A stretch of DNA of 64,000 nt, from positions 44,350,982 to 44,414,981 of the forward strand of contig OW388293.1 in assembly GCA_936450465.1 (NCBI GenBank). Direction: 5' to 3'. Made by a program: the position numbers and the translations under genes. Source of the stretch: Gibbula magus (taxonomy: Eukaryota > Mollusca > Gastropoda > Trochida > Trochidae). Shown here one piece after another: positions 44,664-54,521 of this stretch; the stretch's first letter is position 1; the number at the start of each line of letters is the position of its first letter. Below the pieces are notes generated by a model. It did not search any database. It saw only the letters and a list, made by a program, of their open reading frames with translations, and was not told where the DNA came from.

Positions 44664-45042
44664 ATAATAGTTTGTAATCAGTGCTACAGAACAATTGATT
44701 GAAAACAATTGATTCCCAATGTTATGAAATTATATTTTTTTCATGAGGTGTTCACATAATATGTCGAAATAGAGCAATCAGTTTTGATTTGTATTGAACG
44801 TTCTCAGAAGGATTCACTCTGATGGTGATTTATGATAATAAATCGTCTTAGCACATTGCTTTATTTAGATAATTTAAATTAGCAAATGAAAAATGTCATG
44901 AAAAGTTTTTGTTCCTCAAAATAGTATATACTCCTGGCGGTGATTATGAAACGAGAGTAATTTGACGCAGGTTCTTACACCAGGGGAATAATACGGGTAT
45001 ATTTAAAGAAGCTTGTTAGGATAACAGACAGCCCAGTGGTTA
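44664..45042. other. Anonymous DNA
   Basis: Nothing recognised. Confidence 0.5.
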
Positions 45043-45229
45043 GTATGTTGATACCTGCGTTGAAATCTGCTGGAATTAGCAGACCATGTGTGGTACTACG
45101 CTAAAATTCAGAGTAGCATTGCACCCAAACCTTGCTGCCTCAAAGTTGCCGTGCCCCTGGGCTGGATTCGAACCCCAGACCTCTTGATACCAAACCTAAA
45201 GCGCTAACCACTATGCTATCCCGCCCCCT
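45043..45229 (-). mobile_element. SINE, minus strand, internally deleted and diverged
   Basis: GGAATTAGCAGACCATGTG, then TAGCATTGCACCCAAACCTT, then a reverse B box GGATTCGAACC at 45164-45174 and GCTATCCCGCCCC. The tail and part of the body are missing; it is older than the other copies. Confidence 0.85.
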
Positions 45230-46842
45230 GGAAAAACGAGATATAAGTGATTTATAATATGCTTTTAATGTTCTCATTCATCCTCATGATGTGTACCAAG
45301 CTGTCATCCCAGTCATTGAATTGTTAAACCTCTTTTAACTCTCTTGGATGACATAACACTAACTGTAGGCCTCACACTTAACATCATAAAGATAATCTTT
45401 ACAGGACTGAAGTACCTTATTTCTATTTCATCATGATAATGCTGAAACATAAAACCCCAACCAAAATGACATTCAGAAATTATTTATACGACCGCATGTA
45501 TTTACTTTTTGGTGGACTTTCTCGTCAAACCCGGCCATAGAGACAGACACGTCTCTGAATTTGAGACAGGCCCTTCCACCTGGATTTCATAAGAACCCCA
45601 TAGATGAAGCCAAGGGAAGTCACAAGTTTCTCTGCATTAGAGATATTGACTTCCCTTTAGGCATTGACACAAATAAAAAAAAAACTCTGTCTAAAAAATA
45701 ACACTTTCTCGATGTTCACACACACACACACGTTTTGGATATACATCGGTGATACGCATGTGCATGTGCTTTCTTGAGACTGATCGGATTTATTTTTTCA
45801 GAGTTATTGCTCAGCTTTCAAAATTTAGACTGACAGTACCTATGTTCTGAAAAAAACTTCTCCCACAGTTTTTGATAATCTTTCTGAAACTTTACACGTT
45901 TTGGATATACATCGGTCATATGCATGTGGTTTATGGGACCAATCGGATTAATATTTTCAGAGTTGTGGCCCTTGACTTAGGGCGCTCAGCTTTCCAATTT
46001 CACACTGGCTATAACTTTTTAATTTGTCAGCATTTTGCAATTTGCTCTCTGAGCATTCTTTCATTTCTTGAAAAGTAGATAAAATTATCTTTATTCCGTG
46101 TGACATTTTCCCTGTTCGTTCTTTTGGGCCTGTACCATGTTTCTCCCTCTCATTTAAAGTTGCTTAAACTTGTTGTATTTGGAAAAAGTGGGACAATAAT
46201 AATCAAAGGATTCATCTATCTAATTATTTTGTACAAAACCATCAATACTTTAATGGATATTTTGTCAATACCATGAAATCTGTTTCAGATGTTTGAAGTT
46301 TATAGTAAAAAAAAGACTCACAGCCTCTGTACATTTCTCTGTACACTTACATTTCTAGTAATAGTTTTAGAGGGAATCTCTTGTTATGACCAGGTCATAA
46401 GCCAGGGCCTGATGAGTTAAAACAAGTGTTAAATACTTCACATTGAAACATGAACTGTCAACTTAGTCTGTGAGCCCTTATCAGCAGTTTTTGGGTATTG
46501 ATTTCTTGCGTACCAGTATCTGGAGAGCAAATCAAAACTGGTGAGAAATGTCATCAGTTTGATACATATATTTTCCTTGAAGTAACAAGCTTTTCATATT
46601 TAGTTGTTTTTAACACTTTTCCTGCTAGTTCGAGGATCTTTTTCCAGTTGGTTGGTTAAAACTGACATACACCAGAGTTTGCAATGAGCACTAAGAAGTA
46701 AACAAATTATCTTAACATTTTAGATATTCAAGAGTACCTTAATATCTTCATGTATAGCTAGCAAGTACAAACAAGAGTCATCAGGAGATAACATATCACA
46801 CCGACCCCACATAATTTGTAAAACACATATTTAACAGATAAT
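45230..46842. other. Anonymous DNA with a decayed tandem element
   Basis: 45720-45733 is a CA microsatellite. Around 45732-46080 two diverged units share GTTTTGGATATACATCGGT, ATGCATGTG and TCAGAGTT. CAGGGCCTGATGAGTTAA at 46402 is a CTCATCAGG-family end. No gene. Confidence 0.4.
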
Positions 46843-48146
46843 TATACCCCCACTACGAAGTAAGTGGGGGTATATAGCGGTCATTCCGTCCGTCCGTCCT
46901 TCCGTCCGGTCAATTCTCTCAAAAACCGTCGAAGGTACATCAACCAAACTTTGTACAGTTGTTAACCATTTTCTTCCGATCGTGCACAGACAATTTTCAA
47001 TTTTCTGAGATTTATATTTTTGTCGTTTCCATGGAAACGTTACTTTTTGGACTTAGTTTTATTGTGTTCAATGGGGACAAGTTTTCTCTGATACCGTTCA
47101 ACCTAGGTGAATGAAATTTTGGTTGTGAGTACTCATGACCATACTCTTTATCGAGTTCGAAGTATTACTTTTTACGGAGTTATGGCCCTTGGATCCGAAA
47201 TTGAACTTTGTACCAAAAGAGTTTTGATGCTCCAATGGGGACAAGTTTTCTCGGAAACTATTACATCTAGGTGAATGAAATTGAATGTGGAAGTAGTCCA
47301 GATGATACTCTTCATCGAGTTCGAAAACCAGTTCTGAAATATTATTTTTTACGAAGATTATGGCCCTTGAATCCGAAATTTAACTTAGAACCAAAAGATC
47401 TGTGATGCTCCAATGGTGACAAGTTTTCTCGGAAACTATTACATCTAGGTGAATGAAATTGGATATGGAGCTAGTCCAGATGATACTCTTCATCGAGTTC
47501 GAAAACCAGTTCCGAAATATTACTTTTTACGGAGTTATGGCCCTTGGATCCGAAATTGAACTTTGTACCAAAAGAGTTTTGATGCTCCAATGGGGACAAA
47601 TTTTGTCGGAAACTATTACATCTAGGTGAATGAAATTGAATATGGAGGTAGTCCAGATGATACTCTTCATCGAGTTCGAAACCAGTTCTGAAATATTATT
47701 TTTTACGGAGTTATGGCCCTTGAATCCGAAATTGAACTTTGTACCAAAAGAGCTGTGATGCACCAATTGGGACAAGTTTTCTTGGCAACTATTACATCTA
47801 GGTGAATGAAATTTTACATGTAGCTAGTCCAGATGATACTCTTCATCGAGTTCAAAGTCCAGTTCCGAAATATTATTTTTTACGGAGTTAGGAAGCCCTT
47901 GAATCTGGAATTGAACTTGGTGTAAATTACCGTTGTGATGCTCTAATGGGAAATATTAAGTTACCTGAAAATTATTACATCTGGGTGAATGAAATTTTGT
48001 AACAACAGTCAGTTCCTAAAATTATTTTGGACAATATTATGATGCTTGAAGCTGTTTTATAAACATAGTAACCTTCACATCTATAATTCTCAATGGACGG
48101 ATAGAGGATGGCGGGGGTATGTGAGCCATGCTCACTTTTTTCTTGT
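46843..48146 (+). mobile_element. Helentron-like element, about 180-bp core
   Basis: 5' end TATACCCCCACTACG, hairpin with GTAAGTGGGGGTATA, then CCGTCCGTCCTTCCGTCC. About five units follow (GTGATGCTCCAATGG, ATTACATCTAGGTGAATGAA, CAGATGATACTCTTCATCGA, GGAGTTATGGCCCTTG). The 3' end is GGCGGGGGTATGTGAGC with hairpin GTGAGCCATGCTCAC, then CTTGT before T. Confidence 0.8.
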
Positions 48147-48570
48147 TGTAAATCTACTACTTCAGTTAGTGGGTAATACACATGCTGAGTTTCAGGTATG
48201 ATGAAGGGTTTTGGAGTTCTGCCCCGGAATCAGACCTACCTCTGAATAAAGTCTAAATTCAACACGTTTCTATGGAAACAGACACAAATACAATTTTCAG
48301 AAATCTGAAGGCAAAGGCACTACTAAAGTGGGTAATACACATGCAAAGTTTCAGGAAGATCTAATGAACAGTTTTGGAGCTGTGCTCTGGTAACGCACCT
48401 ATCTCTTACCAAAGTCCAAATTCATAACTTTTCTATGGAAACGAGAAAATAAATTCACAAATCTGAAAATATCAAAAGGCACCAGTTCAGTTAGTGGGTA
48501 AGTGGAAAGTTTCAGAAATATATCATGAACGGTTTTAGAGTTCTGCTTCGGAAACGAAATGATTACTGAC
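48147..48570 (-). mobile_element. Fragment of a Helentron-like element (related to 50722), minus strand
   Basis: Reverse units of the 50722-51468 family: GTGGGTAATACACATGC, GTTTCAGG, TTTTGGAGTTCTGCCCCGG, TTTCTATGGAAAC. It directly adjoins the 3' end of the preceding element, so one probably inserted into the other. Confidence 0.65.
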
Positions 48571-48744
48571 AGGGCGACGACTGGTGGGATAAACAGCCAC
48601 ACTAGCAACATTTCTCATTGAAAGTACTAATGTTGATTAATCAGATATTTTGGATCATAAACTTTTCAAAAACTATACCAAGCAAGGAAGGGAGTATATA
48701 CCGCATACAATCTGATTAAAATCGATGGTTTTACTAGGAATCAA

Positions 48745-49285
48745 AATTGCAAAATAGTGCATCTACCGGGAAACGAACTCATAGCTGGAGTTATCTGCCC
48801 CTGAAAGTGCATCAAACGTGTACACTTGAAGATCACCCGCGGCCAGGAGAATCACGTGTGACGTCACTCCGGGAAAATGCAGCAATACGTTTACGCAACC
48901 GATTTGTAACTACAACTTCCACAGATAGGGAGATGTTTGTTGGAAGGATAACCCCACAAACAGTCAGAAATCGCCTGCGTGCAGCTGGAGACCCTATAGA
49001 GGACCTATCCTTACACCTCTTCATCTCCGTAACCGTCTTGCGTGGGTCACAAGGCACTTACGGTTAACTCAACGACAGTGGAATTCCATTGCTTTTAGTG
49101 ACGAATCTTGATTCACCTTAACATTTATTGAGGGCAGGGCCCGTGTGTACCGCAGACAAGTTGAATGCCACGCTTAAGTTTGCGCAGGTGAAGTTGACCG
49201 ATTTGGTGGCGGCACCGTCATAGTTTGGGGGTCTTTCTGTGCACATAGTCGTTCTCCACTGGTTGTTGTTCAAGGAAACTTAAAG
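48745..49285 (+). pseudogene. Tc1-like transposase fragment
   Basis: RVTSLRENAAIRLRNRFVTTT and ITPQTVRNRLRAAG are the second helix-turn-helix region of Tc1-type transposases. After a shift at about 49010 comes HLRNRLAWVT, RQWNSIAFSDES (the first catalytic Asp block, followed by a stop) and FGGGTVIVWGSFCAHSRSPLVVVQGNL. The C-terminal DDE half is missing. It runs into a SINE at 49288. Confidence 0.8.
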
Positions 49286-49287
49286 GC

Positions 49288-49510
49288 TGAAGTAGAGAAG
49301 TGTTCTTCACGCAGTAAGGTTTGGGTACAATGCTACACTGAATTTCAGCGGATTCGAACCACGGACCTCTTGATCCGAAACCGAACGCACTAACCACCAA
49401 TGGTGGTCGCATGTTTCACCGCAATGCATAGTCACATGAGGTTGCGAGCTTTTCCCCTGCAATTACACTAGCAATACTCTTTAAAGCAGCGTTAATCCCC
49501 ACCTCCTCTA
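49288..49510 (+). mobile_element. Rearranged SINE
   Basis: Plus-strand body AAGTGTTCTTCACGCAGTAAGG to TGAATTTCAGCG, then an abrupt switch to a minus-strand head piece (GGATTCGAACCACGG, CCGAACGCACTAACCACC, 49351-49400), then plus-strand GTTTCACCGCAATGCATAG to GCAGCGTTAATCCCCACC. It is either a decayed nested copy or an inversion. Confidence 0.75.
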
Positions 49511-49712
49511 CTTCCATCTCTTGAATTCAGACATCTATAGACTAACTTTGGGCTATCAAGTGTGCTCTTAAATCTGACCAGCTCCTGATATAACCGGACT
49601 GATCTCCAGGAGACTTCCATGAGTTAAATGTTCAGGTGAGAGAAATAATACAGCGAGTTTATCTTCCCTCTGTTTCTTGTTCTACATAGTGGCTGGTGAG
49701 GCTGTAAATAAT
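49511..49712. other. Segment repeated near 60050 and 60600
   Basis: ATCTGACCAGCTCC and CTTCATGAG-like sequence followed by TTCTTGTTCTACATAG resembles 60055-60240 and 60590-60760. No gene. Confidence 0.4.
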
Positions 49713-50722
49713 TATATATATATAGCGTTCATTCTTTCCGTCCGTCTGTCCGTCCGTCCCAAAACTTTGTGCGGAGCAGATCTCCCAAACTATACATGCT
49801 ATAGCATCACCAAACTTCATACACATGTCAACCATGATCCCTAGTTGTGCCTTTTGAGGGTTAGAACTATTTCTGAATTTTAATTTTTGCGGTTTTCATC
49901 GAAACGTGACTAAAAAGTACTAAAAAGTGTCTCTTTGAGGAAGTCATTTTGTGCGGAGCAGATCTCCAAAACTATGCATGCTAGCTTCATCAAACTTCAT
50001 ACAAATGTCAACCATGATCCCTAGTTGTGCCTTTTGAGGGTTAGAACTATTTCTGAATTTTAACTTTTGCGGTTTCCATGGAAACGTGACGAAAAAGCGA
50101 CTCTTTGAGGAAGTCATTTTGCGCGGAGCAGATCTCCAAAACTATGCATGCTAGCTTCATCAAACTTGATACACATGTCAAACAGGATCTCTAGTTGTGC
50201 CTTTTGAGGGTTAGAGCTATATCTCAAATTATTTTGTTTGCGGTTTCCATGAAAACGTGACATAAACAGGGACTCTATAGAGAAATCTTGTTGTCCGGAC
50301 CATATCTCCCATACTATGCATGTCAGCTTCACTTAACTTGATACAGAGGTTAACCATGATCCCTAGATGTGTCTTTTTAGGGTAAGACCAATATGCAAAT
50401 GCTATTTTTGATGGTTGCTATGGAAACATGACTTCAACAGCGACTATGTAGAAGTCAGTTTGTCCTAAGCTTATCTCCTGTACTACATTTGAAAGCACCA
50501 CCAAACTTGAAACACATGTCAACCATGATCCCTAGATGTGCCTTTTGACAACTGGACCTTAATTATATAGCTTACATCTTCCAATGTTATGTAGAAACAT
50601 CTGAAGCTATGTGATCCGCTATGTTAATCAATAACCAGAGATTTATAATTTGCTAAGTTCGAAACTTCTTTGACCTAAGCGGGAAGCGGGGGTATGTGAG
50701 CTTTGCTCGCTTCTATACTTGT
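49713..50722 (+). mobile_element. Helentron-like element (GATCCCTAGTTGTGCC core), plus strand
   Basis: Same family as 42079-43056 in the opposite orientation. 5' GCGTTCATTCTTTCCGTCC. Units have GCGGAGCAGATCTCC, ACATGTCAACCATGATCCC and TTTCCATGGAAACG. The 3' end is GCGGGGGTATGTGAGC, TTTGCTCGC, CTTGT. Confidence 0.8.
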
Positions 50723-51468
50723 AATCCCACCGGTATGTAATACCGTGGGATATAGTCATCGCCCCGTCCGTCTGTCCGTCTGTCCGTCCGTCCGTAATCA
50801 TTTCGTTTCCGGAGCAGAACTCGAAAACCGTTCATGATATCTTTCTGAAACATTCCATGTGTATTACCCACCAACTGAAGTGGTGCCTTTCCATATTTTC
50901 AGATTTCTGAAAATTTTATTTTTTTTCGTTTCCCTAGAAACTTGTTGAATATGGACTTTGTTCCGAGACAGGTTCGTTTCCGGAGCACAGCTCCAAAACC
51001 GTTCATCATATCTTCCTGAAACTTTGCATGTGTATTACCCACTAACTGAAGTCGTGCCTTTTGATATGTTCAGATTTCTGATTTTTTTTTTTCGTTTCCA
51101 TAGAAACTTGTTGAATTTGGACTTTGTTCAGAGACAGGTTCGTTTCCTGAGCACAGCTCCAAACCCATTCATCATATCTTCCTCAAAATTTGCATGTGTA
51201 TTACCCACTAACTGAAGTGGTGCCTTTTGATATTTTCAGATTTTTTCTGAAAAATATTATTTTTCTGTTTCTTTAGAAACATGAGAGGGATGTTGGTTGT
51301 TGTTGATTTTGACTGCTTCTGGAGCAGAAGTCTAAAACCCTTAACATACCTGAAACTCGGCATCTGTAATACCCACTAACTGAAGTACGGTAGTAGATAC
51401 ACAAGATGTGTTTTACAAATTTTGTGGAACCGGTGGGATATGTCATCTTCTGATGACTCTTTTTACAT
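50722..51468 (+). mobile_element. Helentron-like element (GTATTACCCACTAACTGAAG core)
   Basis: Starts TAATCCCACCGGTATG with hairpin to ATACCGTGGGATATA, then CCGTCCGTCTGTCCGTC. About three and a half units follow (TTTCGTTTCCGGAGCA, TGTATTACCCAC). The 3' end is CCGGTGGGATAT, hairpin GTCATCTTCTGATGAC, TCTTTTTACAT. It begins exactly where the previous element ends. Confidence 0.75.
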
Positions 51469-51511
51469 TATGACTTCATATATAGCAAAGTAAATACATG
51501 CATTGCAAATG

Positions 51512-51582
51512 GCGAGATTAAAGTACGGTTGTGAGAGGTTGTGCGAGGCTTTAGTCCTCTCATAACCGTACATTTATCTCCC
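51512..51582. repeat. Inverted repeat / foldback
   Basis: GAGATTAAAGTACGGTTGTG and AGAGG pair with CCTCTCATAACCGTAC and ATTTATCTC around GTGCGAGGCTTTAGT. It is a probable small foldback element. Confidence 0.75.
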
Positions 51583-53084
51583 GATAATGTACTTAAGCTA
51601 TCTATCTTAGAGCACAGTCAAATGCTTGAGTCGTGAAAGAACGAATATATTTCAAATGAATTGTCAACAAATTTGGGTAACATTCTCCCGAACACAACTT
51701 GCAAAACAATCACATTTCTCATTTTCATATGCAAATGATACGGATATTGACGTCATCATGGGCACTGTGAGAAACCATTTACTCATCTAATGATACTTTG
51801 TCAAACAAGGAAACTCAGACTTTTAAACTCCAACTCGTTGACATACAGTGTATTTTTGTATTAAGTTCTGTCACTAGTGGATGATTTGATTTATCAATAG
51901 CGTCAGCGCTTTAGGATTCAAGGTGGTCTTTCTGATTCAAGACACTGTGACACTGGTCGAACGCTATGCCTGACATAAAACGTTCATTGCTCCGGTTGAA
52001 TATTGCTCTTGACTGTCTTCCATACCAAACGTGAAGCAGTTTGGTCACATGGCAGATACCCTTTTTGGAAATGGCGAAATGTACTCTCTCAAAAATCAAT
52101 ATTTTAAATTCATTCATTGATGCAATCTTATGTTAGTCCATTAAGTTTTAATGAAGACGGTATTTATATTAAATGTGCCAGTCCCTTTCATTAATGTAGT
52201 CCCCTTGGTCATATGTAAGCGTCCAGGTGTCACATTGTATTGGTAGTAGCTCAAACCCAGACGGAATTATTCCAACAATGTGTCAAACTGTCATGATGTC
52301 TGATATCTAGTGCCTGGAGTGTTCGTGAACCAATTTCAAGGGGCAAAGCGTTTCAGGGCAGTGTCCATACTTCCATATGTCTGGCAAGAACACATTGCCT
52401 TAAACCGTGTTTTTTAAAATGATATATCGTAGGATAGATTGCATACACAATGTGATGTATCATTATGTGAAAGGAAACTCATCATTCATGACGATGAATA
52501 AAACGAGTGATGGCGTTGTTTCATGCAGTCACTAATTAGGTTGAAGTTCGAGTTACCAGCTCCATAATTGATATACTAGTTTCACTTTAGTATAGTAAGG
52601 TGAATGATGATAAATCTTTTCATAAATTGTAAGGTAAATAATTGTGTCTAATGCAAAAAAGAAAAGCCCTAAAAAAAGGCATGGTTGCAGGCATCGTGAA
52701 AAGACTAGGACATATTTTGAAAAGGATGTGTATGCCAATATAAATAGTAAATTGGAAACGTTGATGATAGTTTTGGCTTTCCAGAAATATTTATAAGAAT
52801 ATATAGGCCTACACATATAATTCAAAATTCAGTAGTCCACCATTTTTTCAAATTGCTAATTTAAAGTATACCTATTCGATTGATTATATAAAGTATATTT
52901 AGGTCTTCTAGATGCTTACCATGCGGATACCATTTGGATGTGAATATTCTTGGATCTGCAGTGCGAACTTTTGCACTGACTTGGTGTATGTCTGCTCATT
53001 CAGATGTAAAATTGTTTTGAATTGAAAAATCATATGTTTACTACGTTGAGATCCAAAAAACACAACGCTCATTTCAATTTGAAA
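51583..53084. other. Anonymous DNA, start of diverged long repeat copy 2
   Basis: From about 52430 the sequence parallels 30-200 and 61765-61920 (CAATGTGATGTAT, CTCATCATTC, TTTCATGCAG, CACTAATTAGGTTGA). No gene. Confidence 0.5.
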
Positions 53085-53258
53085 TACACTCTTCAACAAA
53101 GAAACGCAAAAGCCAAATTACAATGAAACTTACGTTTTATTCAAAAACATGTAAATCATAGAGTGTTGATACAGTACTAAAACTTGGTACATCAACACAT
53201 TGCTATCAAGTGCACATGTCATCAAAATAACAGTCAACGTAGTCATCACTGTTGTCCA

Positions 53259-54170
53259 CTAGATGGCGTTATAGTAACTATCTAGTGCGACAACCTCTTG
53301 TTGCTTGCATTGCAAGACATATCCTTGGCTTGATCGAATTAATCTTTGAATGTGGAATTCTCCATTCTTCCTGTAGCATGTGGAACATGATCTCAGATCT
53401 GGAGATTTCGAGGGCCAGGGGAGGTCATTTATGTTGGTATTGTCAAGGTAGTCCACAGAGGGACGTGTTGTGTGAGCCTGGCATTGTCCTGTTGGAACAG
53501 TTCCCTCTAATGGCGTTGCGGGCTTTCTCCCTGCCATAATACTAGCAGCCGCGATATAAGTGAAATACTCTTGAAAGCGGCGTTAAACACCAACTCACCT
53601 CACCTCACAGTTCCCTCTGGCGGTCGACAAGGTGACGGAAAATCTGGTCGTTATATCGATTGGCCGTCAGATTGTCTTGGGTAATCACTAACTTTGATGT
53701 TCGGTTGTGTGAGATCACTCCCTCCGCCAAATTTGCACATGTTGACCTCTCTGATGCAGTTTGGCGCAAAACATTCAATTGTGTGTCGTCTGCAAACACG
53801 TTGTTTTTCATCAAGTCGAAGAAGGAGAACAATAGGCACCTCCAATTTATAAGGTCCCATGGCTGGACTGTTCTGCAACACCTGCGTCCTCGATGTAGTC
53901 GTGTCAGAGATGGGGTAACTTTGGATGTTCTGGCACGTAATCCTGCCTTTCGGAGACGGTTCCTCATCGTCTGGTCGGACACTTTCCGGGTTCTAAACAG
54001 TTCCTGTGCAGTGTTCCGGGCGGAACGATGACGGTCACGTAGATGGGTTAGCCGGATATGACGATCTTGGGTGGTGTGGTGATTCTTGGTCTTCCTGATC
54101 TTGGACTATCAGTTGTCGTATTTGATTATGAAATAGTTCCCACAAACGAGCTAGCAATCTTACAATTGCA
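53259..54170 (-). pseudogene. Tc1-like transposase, SINE-disrupted
   Basis: Minus strand from about 54170: IVRLLARLWELFHN (paired-like HTH), DRHIRLTHLRDRH and SDQTMRNRLRKAGLRART (second HTH with the linker), then FFDLMKNNVFADDTQLNV (the region of the first Asp, altered). After a shift, MCKFGGGSDLTQPN, then a break caused by the SINE at 53509-53606. Then TVPTGQCQAHTTR and INDLPWPSKSPDL, the conserved W-P-x-x-SPDL before the third acid, followed by a decayed C-terminus. Several shifts and stops show it is inactive. The order and spacing fit a Tc1/Tc3-type protein of about 340 residues. Confidence 0.8.
53497..53618 (+). mobile_element. 98-bp 5'-truncated SINE with 12-bp TSD
   Basis: The insert is 53509-53606 (TAATGGCGTTGCGGGC to AACTCACCTCACCTC). 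ACAGTTCCCTCT occurs at 53497-53508 and 53607-53618, within the transposase coding sequence. Confidence 0.95.
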
Positions 54171-54521
54171 TTGTTTTTGTTGGCAGTATTTAGAAGTCCC
54201 ATTTTCAAGTTCAGTACTCGCTTAAATATTGGATGAAATGGCGAGATGCAAATGGGTGTTTTATATTGAAGTGTTGAACTCATGGTTTGCATGTTTTAAT
54301 CAGAAATTACGACTTTCGATGGTTTTCCGTGATAGTCTCGCTCATCTTGACAATCATGATCAATAAATACATTCAAAATCATTTTGGTTTGTGTTCGCTA
54401 AAGCATTTTATGCTTAAACATGGCAACAATATATTGAACCCTTAACGCGTGATTAATTTGACATAGGGGTAAAAGATTTCAATTTCAATTTTCAGATTTT
54501 GTTTTGCCTTTTAAGAGTGTA

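Larger units (their letters stand above)
53085..54521 (-). mobile_element. Tc1-like DNA transposon with TA flanks
   Basis: 53087 CACTCTTCAACAAAGAAACG on the left; on the right, read inward, CACTCTTAAAAGGCAAAAC, each next to TA. The transposase is on the minus strand. A 98-bp SINE is inserted. Only the outer ten or so bases of the termini clearly agree. Confidence 0.75.

Noticed and set aside
45718..45733. Z-DNA or regulatory CA repeat
   Set aside because: A short CA microsatellite with no other support.
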